Shown here in pieces: positions 34,921 to 42,708 of a stretch of DNA of 42,708 bases; within the stretch, counting starts at the first letter, position 1; each line of letters begins with the position of its first letter. Origin of the DNA: Nitrospirota bacterium (GTDB lineage: Bacteria > Nitrospirota > Nitrospiria > JACQBZ01); the NCBI GenBank assembly GCA_016200255.1, contig JACQFA010000051.1, forward strand, positions 1 through 42,708, read 5' to 3'. A program made the position numbers and the translations under genes. Under the pieces are notes generated by a model. It was not told the DNA's origin, did not search any database, and saw nothing but the letters and a program-made list of their open reading frames with translations.

Positions 34921-37005
34921 TTAGTGTACAACCGCGGTGGCCAAATCTATCTCATCACCACCCGTGCTGATAACGTTACCGGCAAGATCCGTCACACCAG
35001 TTACGGTGATTTTATTCGCCGCGTTACCTTGCAGATTGGCTTGGGTCAGCGTATCAGAGATTGAGAGCTGAACCGCATCTCCGCTCGGCAACAGACGCGC
35101 ACCAAGAACCGCCGGCGCGGTGAAACCGGTGATGCTGAGCTTGTAGTTCCCCGGAACTGACGCCGTCAGTTCGTTGATAGGTTCGACAAAGTAGATAATA
35201 ATTGTGTCGATGTTGCCGTCACTATTTTGGTCATTAAAGTTAAGGCTCCCATTAGACATATACGGGCCCTTGGCATCTTTAAGGACGAACGTATTGCTGG
35301 ATGCCCCTTCGATCCCGTCCGAATTGGCGCCCCGGACAAAGCAGGAATACTGCAGCCCGATTTGAGTTGGTTGACCTCCCGCGATTTCAACAAATCCGCC
35401 GGTATTCCAGCTAAGAGACGAAACCATGATCGCTTGATTGTTCCCGTTTCCAGCAATCAGAGATACAGTCCCCAGTTGAATCGTGCCGTCTGAGAATATT
35501 TCATCCGTGCTGCAGTAGAAATTGTACCATTTCGCGCCCGTTACCGGAGCCCAATCCATTACGGCGGTATGGGTTCCCCCGAAGAGCGTGGACTGGTCCA
35601 GGTTAGCGGCATCCAGAACGGTAACGACCGGCGCAGCCGGCGCTCCGACTCCACCATCATTCGTTGTGAAAAAGACGGTGCAATCATTGCTACCACCGCT
35701 GGTGAAAAAGGTCGACCACGGTACAGCGCTATCATCCGGGCAGACTCCCATTTGGACAGGGTTTCCATTTAGGTCCTGCATGGAGGGGGCATTAAGGATA
35801 GTGACATGATATGCGCCGGAAGTCCCCGTTGTAAAACTCACGGTCAGAAGATCCATCGTGGCATTCCATGACGCCGTGGATGGAAGAAAACTGCCGTTTC
35901 CTGGATTGATAACCGTGTTCCCGTCAAAGACGACCTTGACACTGTTTGTAAGGCCGACAACAGTATTAACAGGATCAGAGTAGGGTGTCAACGCCACCGC
36001 CTCGTTGAATTTAAATGTGACGCTTGTGGCGCCTGGATTCTGTTCACTGCCGTTTTCCGGCGAGGTCGCCACGACCACCGGGCCGAGGTTATCAAGCGTA
36101 CAGGCCGTAACGGGATTATTTACCAACACGACCGACGTCTGAAGATCCGCTGGAGCAACAACAGCGGGAGACCAACCACTCACAGTTGCGCTCGCCGAGG
36201 CGGCCGTATCCGTTGCATGCACGGCAAAAGACGCGCCTGCTTCAACGTAATCAAACTCGAAATTTCCACTGGCATCGGTTGTCACGGTATTCACGACATT
36301 ACCTGTTGATCCCGTGCCGGTGTCGCCGTTCGAAGCCGACGTGACGAGCTGAACAGTGTAACCGGAGAGCGGAAGCAGGGCAAAGCCCGTCAGAGTCGGG
36401 CAACCGACTACGGTGCCCTTGATGGTGGAATCCAGCTTGCCGACAAATACATCGCCATTGCCGACAAGGCCGGACACCGGCGTGTCGTGGTTGGTGTTAT
36501 TGGTTCCGCACGTTGTACCACCTGGAGGAACACTGGGATTGGTACCGTCCTGACAAGGATTGGCATCGTTCAGCGAGGTGAATAAAACACTGACATTCAG
36601 ATACGAAAACGTCGGATAGTGGGGATTCGTTGCTGAAACCGCCGTCCCCATCTTGACCGGCGAACTGACCGAACGCAGGTCGATCGTAATGTCATAGTGC
36701 CCTGAGACCGTGCCATTCAATGCATCCGTGGTTGCCGGGATGTTGGCCAGGACGTATTGACCCTGCGCATCCGTCACATCCGTTGCCAAACCGACAGAGA
36801 CGAGTGCTCCAACAACCGGTTGCAATGTAATCGTATCGCGGACTTTACCCTGGATCGTTCCCTTGGGCTGAAAGGTCGCCGAGTTGGGATCTGTCAGTGA
36901 AAGGGAATTGCTCTTGCTCCCCTTGCATCCTCCGATTACGAGCGCGATAAAAACCAGGCCTACGACCGCTACGCCTGAACTCCACTTCTGCATCTTTGAC
37001 TGCAT
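34921..37005 (-). CDS. Outer-envelope lipoprotein with carboxypeptidase-regulatory-like and Ig-like domains
   Basis: This is a 694-residue lipoprotein. The signal peptide ends in the lipobox IGGC with C27 as the lipidated residue. Next comes a Gly/Ser spacer, then a carboxypeptidase-regulatory-like beta-sandwich (TIQGKVRD...VVGALVSV...TDAQGQYVLANIPA, about 49-92). A second such domain is near 190-255, an SbsA/Big-type Ig-like domain begins VVVATSPENGSEQNP (about 315-440), and a fibronectin-like stretch follows. The last domain contains a calcium-loop-like DQNSDGNID. The ATG at 37005 is chosen for its strong AAAGGAGGAG and because the longer frame (37056) lacks one. It is monocistronic: own promoter upstream and a strong terminator downstream. 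A surface adhesin or scaffold is possible; no enzyme motif is seen. Confidence 0.82.
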   Translation of the reverse strand: MQSKMQKWSSGVAVVGLVFIALVIGGCKGSKSNSLSLTDPNSATFQPKGTIQGKVRDTITLQPVVGALVSVGLATDVTDAQGQYVLANIPATTDALNGTVSGHYDITIDLRSVSSPVKMGTAVSATNPHYPTFSYLNVSVLFTSLNDANPCQDGTNPSVPPGGTTCGTNNTNHDTPVSGLVGNGDVFVGKLDSTIKGTVVGCPTLTGFALLPLSGYTVQLVTSASNGDTGTGSTGNVVNTVTTDASGNFEFDYVEAGASFAVHATDTAASASATVSGWSPAVVAPADLQTSVVLVNNPVTACTLDNLGPVVVATSPENGSEQNPGATSVTFKFNEAVALTPYSDPVNTVVGLTNSVKVVFDGNTVINPGNGSFLPSTASWNATMDLLTVSFTTGTSGAYHVTILNAPSMQDLNGNPVQMGVCPDDSAVPWSTFFTSGGSNDCTVFFTTNDGGVGAPAAPVVTVLDAANLDQSTLFGGTHTAVMDWAPVTGAKWYNFYCSTDEIFSDGTIQLGTVSLIAGNGNNQAIMVSSLSWNTGGFVEIAGGQPTQIGLQYSCFVRGANSDGIEGASSNTFVLKDAKGPYMSNGSLNFNDQNSDGNIDTIIIYFVEPINELTASVPGNYKLSITGFTAPAVLGARLLPSGDAVQLSISDTLTQANLQGNAANKITVTGVTDLAGNVISTGGDEIDLATAVVH

Positions 37006-37370
37006 GTTCTCCTCCTTTGTGATTGCTGCGTGTGTAAAAGCACCCGTGTAAAACATTTACTGACCGATTCGGTGACACATGAGGTTGATTATAGCATGGA
37101 TTCTGAAAAACAGTAACAGCCGATTATCTCTATCACATTCCTCCCTTCAAGATAAGTATTGTTGGCGATATCAGGGTTAATGCACAGTGAAGAATATCAT
37201 TTCACCGCGTCCATTTCCGTGACTTCCGTCACAACCTTGAAGTTCCTTCCGAATCATCCTGCCGTCGGTACACCGGCCAAAAGCAACGACATATTCCGGA
37301 TCGATTCAACCTGTTATAACAAAAACAGTGCGGATCATATCCCAAAATAAAAGGCCTGTCAAGGAAAAAA
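37006..37370. other. 365-nt intergenic region between manB and the lipoprotein gene
   Basis: It holds the lipoprotein promoter and leader (37006-37096). The rest, to the end of manB, is A+T-rich with scattered stops in all frames. A 63-codon plus-strand frame (37159-37350) has no ribosome-binding site or recognisable product. I see no RNA gene, riboswitch or terminator. Confidence 0.6.
37088..37096 (-). promoter_or_regulatory. Extended -10 promoter of the lipoprotein gene
   Basis: On the minus strand TGC precedes a perfect TATAAT (37093-37088), an extended -10. The hexamer 17 nt upstream (TTACTG) is a poor -35. Transcription would start near 37081, leaving a 76-nt leader that ends with a strong ribosome-binding site. 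Confidence 0.55.
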
Positions 37371-38756
37371 TTACGAATGGATTCGGGCCAGTTCGGCTTC
37401 AACAAAACGGCGGATCCGGGCCATCTCGTCCGGTGTCTTGGCCTCAAATCTCAAGACCAGGGCCGGCTGGGTGTTCGAAGCCCGCACCAATCCCCACCCG
37501 TCTTCGAAAACGACTCTCACACCGTCGAGCGTGATCAGATCGCGGATGGGCATCGTATCGGGAGGAGGATGGGACCGCAGCGTCTCGAACCGCTCCTTCA
37601 TTTTCTGCACAACGGCAAATTTCTTGTCATCCGGACAGTCCCGGCGGAGCTCCGGCGTGGAGCTGGTTTTGGGAAGATCGGACAACAATCCGGACAACGG
37701 TTGCCGCCGCTCGGCCAGGATTTCGATCAACCGGCAACCGGCGTAGATCGCGTCATCGTAACCGAAAAAACGATCCGCAAAAAAGATATGGCCGCTCATC
37801 TCGCCTGCCAGCGCCGCGCCCACTTCCTTCATTTTCGATTTGATCAGTGAGTGGCCGGCCTTCCACATCAGGGTCCGGCCGCCCCGCTTTAGAACGTCAT
37901 CGTAGAAAACCTGGGAGGCCTTGACCTCCGACAGGATCATCGCGCCCGGCTGACGATGGAGAATCTCGCGGGCAAAGAGGATCAGCAATCGGTCGCCCCA
38001 CAAAATCTCTCCCCGCTCATCCACCGCGCCGATCCGATCGGCATCCCCGTCGTAGGCGATGCCCAGATCGGCCCGTTGAGACCGGACGGTTTCGATCAAA
38101 TCCTTGAGATTCTCCGGGACGGTGGGATCCGGATGATGGTTGGGGAAGCGGCTGTCCAGATCGCTGAATAATTCAATCACCTCGCAGCCCATGGCCTTCA
38201 GGACCTGCGGCCCGGTCAGCGCGCCCATGGCGTTGCCGCTGTCCACGACCACCTTGATTCCCCGGCCGTCCACCGATTTGAAATGCTGTTTCATGAAATC
38301 AAGGTATCGGGGAATGATTTCTTCTGCGTGAACCGGTTGAACCGGGCCGGTTTCATAATCCCGCGCCTCGATCAGCCGCCGGATCTTCTGGAGGTCCTCT
38401 CCATAGAGGCTCTCTTTTCCAATGCACAATTTGAATCCGTTGTACTCGGCGGGATTGTGGCTCGCCGTGATCATCGCGCCGCCGTCGATCGGAAGCTGAA
38501 ACAGCGCAAAATAAACCAGGGGGGTGGGACAGACGCCGATATCCGTCACGCCGATGCCGGTCGAGGTAATGCCCCGAACAAGCCGTTCATACAGGACGGG
38601 CGAACTTTCCCGTCCATCCCGGCCGACCGCGATGCGGTGAAGGCTTTTCCGCCGCAGGGTGGTCCCGAACGCCTTCCCGATCTCCTCCGTCAGGTCCGGC
38701 GTCAGGTCCTCTCCGATGATCCCGCGGATGTCGTACTCCCGAAAGATCTTTTGCAT
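37371..38756 (-). CDS. manB: Phosphomannomutase/phosphoglucomutase
   Basis: This is a 461-residue alpha-D-phosphohexomutase of the AlgC/ManB type, converting mannose 6-phosphate to mannose 1-phosphate (often also the glucose pair). It has IFREYDIRGIIGEDL at the start, the phosphoserine loop ITASHNPAEYNGFK (about 95-108), the metal loop AYDGDADRIGAVD (about 233-245), the sugar-binding GEMSGHIFF near 320 and the C-terminal phosphate site RASNTQPALVLRFEA. The start is the ATG at 38756, which gives the normal family N-terminus; in-frame ATGs up to 120 nt upstream lie inside manC. It begins 10 nt after the manC stop, so the two form an operon that feeds GDP-mannose synthesis. Confidence 0.92.
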   Translation of the reverse strand: MQKIFREYDIRGIIGEDLTPDLTEEIGKAFGTTLRRKSLHRIAVGRDGRESSPVLYERLVRGITSTGIGVTDIGVCPTPLVYFALFQLPIDGGAMITASHNPAEYNGFKLCIGKESLYGEDLQKIRRLIEARDYETGPVQPVHAEEIIPRYLDFMKQHFKSVDGRGIKVVVDSGNAMGALTGPQVLKAMGCEVIELFSDLDSRFPNHHPDPTVPENLKDLIETVRSQRADLGIAYDGDADRIGAVDERGEILWGDRLLILFAREILHRQPGAMILSEVKASQVFYDDVLKRGGRTLMWKAGHSLIKSKMKEVGAALAGEMSGHIFFADRFFGYDDAIYAGCRLIEILAERRQPLSGLLSDLPKTSSTPELRRDCPDDKKFAVVQKMKERFETLRSHPPPDTMPIRDLITLDGVRVVFEDGWGLVRASNTQPALVLRFEAKTPDEMARIRRFVEAELARIHS

Positions 38757-38766
38757 GGATGCGTTC

Positions 38767-40236
38767 TTAATATTTCCGTCCATAGTCATCCTGGAAGCGC
38801 ACGATATCGTCCTCGCCAAGGTAATGGCCGCTCTGGACCTCGATGATCTGGAGCGGCGTCTCACCGGGATTTTCAAGACGGTGCTTCGTGTTCATCGGAA
38901 TATAGGTGCTCTCGTTGACCGCAAGATCGTACACTTCCTTGCCGCGCGTCACCCGCGCCGTCCCGGTCACGACGACCCAGTGCTCGCTGCGGCGGTGATG
39001 CGACTGGAGGGACAGCCGGGCTTTGGGATGGACGACGATCCGTTTGATCTTGTACTGGTCCCCGTTTTCAAGCACGGTATAACTGCCCCACGGCCTCCAG
39101 ACGGTTCGGTGCACGACATGTTCCTCGGCGTTCCGCTGCTTCAAGGTCTCGACCACCTTGCGGACATCCTGAACCCGGCTTTTGTGACAGACCAGCGTCG
39201 CGTCCTCCGTGTCCACCACCACCAGATCTTCAAGACCGATCGTCGCGACGAGACGTTTGTCCGCGTACAGGATCGAGTTCCGGCTGTCCAGATCGATCAC
39301 ATTTCCGACCGTGACGTTTCCCATCGAATCCCTCCGGCTGATCTGATCGATCGCGGTCCAGCTCCCCACGTCGCTCCAGCCGATCTCGACCGGCAGAACC
39401 GCCATGTTTTTATGAAGCCGCTCCAGCACGCCATAATCAATCGAGACCGAATCCAGATGCTCGTACACCTTGTCGATCGTCTTCTCTTCATCGGACGTCC
39501 CCAGCGCCTTCTGAATCGCGATCAATCCCTGATACAACTTGGGTTGGAGCTCCTGAATCACGGCCAGGATCACCGAGGCCTTCCAGACAAAGATCCCGCT
39601 GTTCCAATAGTAACCGCCTTCGGAAAGATACCGTCTTGCGGCGGCCCGATTCGGCTTTTCCGTAAACCGGCCGACCTGGTATGCGACCGAACCGTTTTTC
39701 CCCGACCGGTCCCGCCGGCCTGCCCGAGGGGGGCCCAACGGCTTGCCCCGCCGGATATAGCCGTAGCCGGTTTCGGGATGAAGGGGTTTGATCCCGAACG
39801 TTACGAGCCAATCCTCTCCGGCCAGACGACTCGCCGCCCGCACCGCTTTGGCAAAGACGGCGCTCTTGAGAATCACGTGATCGGCCGGCATCACGACCAT
39901 CACGGCCTCCGGATCCGTCCGATCGAGGACCACGGCCGCAAGGCCGATCGCGGCCGCCGTGTTTCGGGCCTCCGGTTCCGCGATGAAATGGTGCGGCGGC
40001 AAGGAGGCGACGGCGGCCGACTGCATGCGAACCGCATCCGACTGCCGCCGGTGAGTCACCACAAAAATGTTTTCGGGCCGCGCCGCTTTCCGGGCGCACC
40101 GGAGGGTCCGCTGAAGCATCGTCTCGTCCCCGATCAGCTTTAAGAGCTGTTTGGGATAGAGCTCGCGGCTCAAGGGCCAGAACCGGCTTCCACTCCCGCC
40201 GGCCAGAATCACCGCATAGAGGCTGGATGGATTCAT
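38767..40236 (-). CDS. manC: Mannose-1-phosphate guanylyltransferase / mannose-6-phosphate isomerase
   Basis: This is a 489-residue bifunctional type II enzyme (ManC/AlgA). The N-terminal nucleotidyltransferase has VILAGGSGSRFWPLSRELYPKQLLKL (about 9-34), PADHVI near 117, FTEKPNR and WNSGIFVWKAS. The C-terminal cupin carries the isomerase motifs RPWGSYTVLENGDQYKIKRIVVHPKARLSLQSHHRRSEHW and NEST.IPMNTKHRLENPG. It catalyses fructose 6-phosphate to mannose 6-phosphate and mannose 1-phosphate plus GTP to GDP-mannose. The ATG follows AAGGA at 4-5 nt. It is divergent from the lipid-kinase gene and forms an operon with the mutase. Confidence 0.95.
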   Translation of the reverse strand: MNPSSLYAVILAGGSGSRFWPLSRELYPKQLLKLIGDETMLQRTLRCARKAARPENIFVVTHRRQSDAVRMQSAAVASLPPHHFIAEPEARNTAAAIGLAAVVLDRTDPEAVMVVMPADHVILKSAVFAKAVRAASRLAGEDWLVTFGIKPLHPETGYGYIRRGKPLGPPRAGRRDRSGKNGSVAYQVGRFTEKPNRAAARRYLSEGGYYWNSGIFVWKASVILAVIQELQPKLYQGLIAIQKALGTSDEEKTIDKVYEHLDSVSIDYGVLERLHKNMAVLPVEIGWSDVGSWTAIDQISRRDSMGNVTVGNVIDLDSRNSILYADKRLVATIGLEDLVVVDTEDATLVCHKSRVQDVRKVVETLKQRNAEEHVVHRTVWRPWGSYTVLENGDQYKIKRIVVHPKARLSLQSHHRRSEHWVVVTGTARVTRGKEVYDLAVNESTYIPMNTKHRLENPGETPLQIIEVQSGHYLGEDDIVRFQDDYGRKY

Positions 40237-40405
40237 CGAGTCCTTTTATTCGTGTTTAAGATTTGTATGCGGCGCCGTTTCATAATCTCCCGTTCTTGAA
40301 GAGAACCACTCCTGACGGGGAAGCATAACAAAACCCCCGTTCAATAATCAAGGAAAACAGGTTGAATGAGCAAATACAACCGGCTTCTCAAATTCGTTCC
40401 ACTTG

Positions 40406-40414
40406 TGATAGGAT
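40406..40414 (+). promoter_or_regulatory. Extended -10-like element before the lipid kinase gene
   Basis: TGA then TAGGAT (40409-40414) resembles an extended -10, and the ATG at 40423 follows after 8 nt. The same bases contain AGGA at 9 nt from the ATG, which could instead serve as a ribosome-binding site, so the reading is ambiguous. No convincing -35. Confidence 0.3.
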
Positions 40415-40422
40415 GACGCCTC

Positions 40423-41307
40423 ATGGATGCCAGGAAACCAGCCTTGATCTTAAACCCCGTCGCCGGCCCGGTCTGGCGGCGTTGGAAAGCCCGGCGGCTG
40501 ATCGAGCATCTCAAAACGCTCTATCCCGATCTCGTCATCCACCCGACGGTCCGGGCCGGGGACGGAGAACGTCTGGCGCGGACATTGTCCTCCGGTCCGC
40601 TCGATCTGATCCTGGTCGCGGGCGGCGACGGCACGTATCATGAAGTGATCAACGGGATGCGGGATTCTTCCATTCCGCTCGGAATTCTTCCGATGGGAAC
40701 CGGAAACAGCCTCGTCCGCGAGTTGGGGCTGCCCGCCAATCCGTTCCGGGCGGCCACGGCGATCCGCAACGGCGTGGTCCGACCGGTCTACCTGGGCCAG
40801 TGCGATCAACGTCTTTTTATATTGATGGTCGGCGCCGGCTTCGACGCGGAGGTCGTCCGTAGCGTCCCGCCGGGTAAGAAAAAATGGGGGATGCCGGCCT
40901 ACATGCTGGCCGGGATTGAACAACTGTTTCGTTACGGCTATCCCACCCTTACATTCCGTGTAGACGGGAAAGAGCTCAAGGGCACGTCGGGTATTATCGC
41001 CAAAGCCCGTTGTTACGGAGGCCCTTTCGCAATCGTTCCGCAGGTCCGGCTGGACCGGCCGGAGCTGATCCTCTGCCTGTTCAAAGGCCGGGGACCCATG
41101 ACCTATATGAAATATATGCTCGGCGTGATCACCGGGCTGCATACTCGAATGTCCGATGTGGAGTTCCACGGCGGGACGACGATCGAGGTCGAAAGCCCCG
41201 CCCCGCTCCAGGCCGATGGCGAAGCGATCGGGATCGGCCCGGCCCGACTGACGATACTCCCCAAACCAATGAATCTGGTTTACCCGTTGCAGCATCGCAT
41301 AGGATAA
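40423..41307 (+). CDS. YegS/diacylglycerol-kinase-family lipid kinase
   Basis: This is a 294-residue protein of the diacylglycerol/sphingosine-kinase-like family, which phosphorylates lipid hydroxyls at the membrane. Motifs: ALILNPVAGP at the start, the nucleotide-binding GGDGTYHEVINGM (about 67-79), PMGTGNSLVREL (about 90-101), GAGFDAEVVR near 142 and the C-terminal LQADGEAIGIGP. The lipid substrate is unknown. It is followed after 6 nt by the WaaP-like kinase gene, so both probably act on envelope lipids. Confidence 0.9.
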   Translation: MDARKPALILNPVAGPVWRRWKARRLIEHLKTLYPDLVIHPTVRAGDGERLARTLSSGPLDLILVAGGDGTYHEVINGMRDSSIPLGILPMGTGNSLVRELGLPANPFRAATAIRNGVVRPVYLGQCDQRLFILMVGAGFDAEVVRSVPPGKKKWGMPAYMLAGIEQLFRYGYPTLTFRVDGKELKGTSGIIAKARCYGGPFAIVPQVRLDRPELILCLFKGRGPMTYMKYMLGVITGLHTRMSDVEFHGGTTIEVESPAPLQADGEAIGIGPARLTILPKPMNLVYPLQHRIG

Positions 41308-41313
41308 ATCGCC

Positions 41314-42108
41314 ATGCATCAAAGGTATATGACCTTTCAGCGCGGACTCGTCCGGGGCGTCTGCATCCCGGAACTTGAACCTCATCTGGATTTTTTCGTC
41401 CGGGAAGTCCATCATGGGTCGGCCGCGCCGCCGGTGAAAATTTTCTTAGAGCGGCCGAATCGTGTGTTCTCCATGAAACTGCCGACGGAAGATCGGGCGG
41501 TTGTGGTAAAACAATTCGGGTGGCGCTCGGTTATTCATAAGCTCGTTCGTCCGCTGACCGGATCCAAGGCGATTCGTTCATTCCGAATCGCAATGACCCT
41601 ACGGGAGGCCGGTGTGGCCACGCCCCGTCCGCTGATCGCCTGGGACCGCAAAGGCGGCGGAACTGCGTTCGAGAGTTACTATATTTCAGAAGAAATCCCG
41701 GACGCCGTCACGCTCCGTCAGATTCTAAAATCGCACGGGATGATCGAGATTGAGAGGGGGACATTATTGACCGAGCTGGCCCGGCTCGTTCGTGGAATGC
41801 ATGACGCCGGCATCCTTCATCGTGACCTGACGATCGGCAACTTCCTTGTGGCGCCGAAACCGGTCGATGGGAACCGCATCTTTATCATCGACCTGAGCCG
41901 TTCCGTCCAACTCGTCCGCGTTCCGCTTCTGATCCGCTTCATGGACCTGGCCCGGATGAAACTTGGGGATTTCTGGCCGGAATTCTTCGAGGCCTACTGT
42001 GAAGGTCATCCGGACTGGAAGGCGTGGCGGCCGCTGCTGAATTTTCTGATCCGGTTGCGCCGATGGAAAATGGATTTCTGGAAGAATCTGAAGACCGAAC
42101 GCGGTTGA
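41314..42108 (+). CDS. WaaP/Kdo-kinase-like lipopolysaccharide kinase
   Basis: This is a 264-residue protein of the RIO-like LPS kinase family (WaaP/KdkA), which phosphorylates core sugars of lipopolysaccharide. Visible features are VVVKQFG (catalytic-lysine strand, about 62-68), SYYISEEIPDAVTLRQ near 130, the catalytic loop HRDLTIGNFLV (about 169-179) and IDLSRS, which replaces the metal-binding DFG. AGGA lies 9 nt before the ATG. It probably forms an operon with the YegS-like gene and converges on the methyltransferase gene, 12 nt away. The sugar acceptor is unknown. Confidence 0.85.
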   Translation: MHQRYMTFQRGLVRGVCIPELEPHLDFFVREVHHGSAAPPVKIFLERPNRVFSMKLPTEDRAVVVKQFGWRSVIHKLVRPLTGSKAIRSFRIAMTLREAGVATPRPLIAWDRKGGGTAFESYYISEEIPDAVTLRQILKSHGMIEIERGTLLTELARLVRGMHDAGILHRDLTIGNFLVAPKPVDGNRIFIIDLSRSVQLVRVPLLIRFMDLARMKLGDFWPEFFEAYCEGHPDWKAWRPLLNFLIRLRRWKMDFWKNLKTERG

Positions 42109-42120
42109 ATCGCAGTGTTT

Positions 42121-42708
42121 CTATTTACGCCTCACGGTTTTTTCCAACACCACCATCGTCTGTGCATACAGGAACGGGATCACCGGCCGTTGGGAACGCA
42201 CCGTCAGCGGAACCGATTTCAACTCCGATTGAAATTCCTCATCCGTCATCATCTTGATCCGGCTCGAAAAACCCTTCAACCGCCGGAAGAAGACATGCAA
42301 CGCGTTGTGCCGGTAATAGGACAGGATGACCCAGCGGCGCGAAACTCGGGCCAGCTCTTTCAAAATAACGGCCATCTCGTCGCGTGCGAAGCCGTGGTGG
42401 AACAGACGCATCGTGAAGGCGGCCTCGACCGAGTCGTCCTTAAACGGGAGATGGCGGATATCCATCACGACATACATCCCCCGGCGGCCTTCCTCAGAAA
42501 TCCGTTCGCGGGTCCGGCCGACCATCGCGGCCGAAACATCGGCCGCGATCACGCGCGTGCCGTGACCTGCGAAGACGGTCGAGAACCGGCCGTAGCCGCA
42601 GGGGGCGTCCAGCACACGGCCCTGGGCCAGACCCAGCGACCGGATCATCTCGTCCACCATCGCCTGCTCGCGGCGGTCCACGAGCTTTTGATCCGGCGCG
42701 CCGTACCG
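42121..42708 (-). CDS. Class I SAM-dependent methyltransferase, 5' end outside window
   Basis: These are the last 195 residues of a methyltransferase; the frame is open to the right edge. A GTG at 42681 could be read as a start, but the preceding residues (RYGAPDQKLV) continue a plausible N-terminus. The SAM-binding motif is GRVLDAPCGYGRFSTVF, followed by VIAADVSAAMV, a DIRHLPFKDDSVEAAFTMRLFHH segment (post-II and III) and ILKELARVSRRWVILSYY. This is a UbiE/Methyltransf_11-like fold. The convergent WaaP-like gene suggests an envelope-lipid or glycan context; the substrate is unknown. Confidence 0.85.
   Translation of the reverse strand, partial: RYGAPDQKLVDRREQAMVDEMIRSLGLAQGRVLDAPCGYGRFSTVFAGHGTRVIAADVSAAMVGRTRERISEEGRRGMYVVMDIRHLPFKDDSVEAAFTMRLFHHGFARDEMAVILKELARVSRRWVILSYYRHNALHVFFRRLKGFSSRIKMMTDEEFQSELKSVPLTVRSQRPVIPFLYAQTMVVLEKTVRRK

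Noticed and set aside
37159..37350. 63-codon plus-strand frame in the intergenic region
   Set aside because: No ribosome-binding site, promoter or recognisable protein features.
38659..40143. 494-codon plus-strand frame opposite manC
   Set aside because: Antisense shadow of a G+C-rich gene; the manC frame carries all expected motifs.
40310..40355. Inverted repeat with G-run and C-run between manC and the lipid kinase gene
   Set aside because: Long A-rich loop, short stem and no U-run; too weak to call a terminator or operator.
40450..41415. 321-codon minus-strand frame opposite the lipid kinase gene
   Set aside because: Antisense shadow; the plus-strand frame has GGDGT and the other kinase motifs.
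1..42708. tRNA or rRNA genes, insertion sequences, integrases, att sites
   Set aside because: None could be recognised on either strand.

Overview
The window is 42.7 kb from a diderm (Gram-negative-type) bacterium. A lipoprotein signal, WaaP-like kinase, Wzm/Wzt exporter, undecaprenyl-phosphate sugar transferase and GDP-mannose-derived sugars all point to a lipopolysaccharide-like surface glycan. The flanks are fairly G+C-rich and the middle (about 16.8-33 kb) looks clearly more A+T-rich by eye. The phylum cannot be fixed from the sequence alone; a Nitrospirota- or deltaproteobacteria-like genome is a low-confidence guess from gene content.

Layout. (1) 1-3.5 kb: glyQ and the start of glyS (minus strand), divergent from bioA (plus). 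(2) 3.5-5.4 kb: a three-gene minus-strand operon of a MinD/ParA-like ATPase, a degenerate J-domain/RodZ-type HTH protein and a 52-residue four-cysteine protein. (3) 5.4-10.6 kb: envelope genes: a DUF3047 protein, a YkgJ-type cysteine-cluster protein, a large secreted protein with three DUF11 repeats and a CFI-box C-terminus, and a DUF3108 protein. (4) 10.6-34.7 kb: a surface-polysaccharide locus, all on the minus strand. It has a WbaP/WcaJ-type initiating transferase, glycosyltransferases, a Wzx-like flippase, methyltransferase, nucleotide-sugar enzymes, a large membrane protein with a discoidin domain, a carbamoyltransferase with a coiled-coil tail, Wzt and Wzm, a large two-part glycosyltransferase, fcl, rmd and gmd. 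(5) 34.8-37.1 kb: a lipoprotein gene with its own promoter and terminator. (6) 37.4-40.2 kb: manB/algC-like mutase and manC. (7) 40.4-42.7 kb: a YegS-like lipid kinase and WaaP-like kinase (plus), then a methyltransferase (minus) running off the right edge.

How it fits together. The mutase and ManC make GDP-mannose. Gmd converts it to the 4-keto-6-deoxy intermediate, Rmd reduces that to GDP-D-rhamnose and Fcl converts it to GDP-L-fucose. The glycosyltransferases assemble the chain. Two export routes are encoded (Wzx-like flippase and Wzm/Wzt). The most interesting unit is the carbamoyltransferase directly downstream of Wzt. Its C-terminus is a coiled coil of 28-residue (84-bp) tandem repeats, which suggests a carbamoyl-capping chain terminator with a molecular ruler, by analogy with WbdD of E. 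coli O8/O9a. That coiled coil is interrupted by a 7-bp tandem duplication that shifts the frame.

Other recurring signals: several genes have -10 elements only 8-9 nt before the start codon, which suggests leaderless transcripts; several starts are TTG; and two decayed gene remnants lie in the A+T-rich part of the locus.
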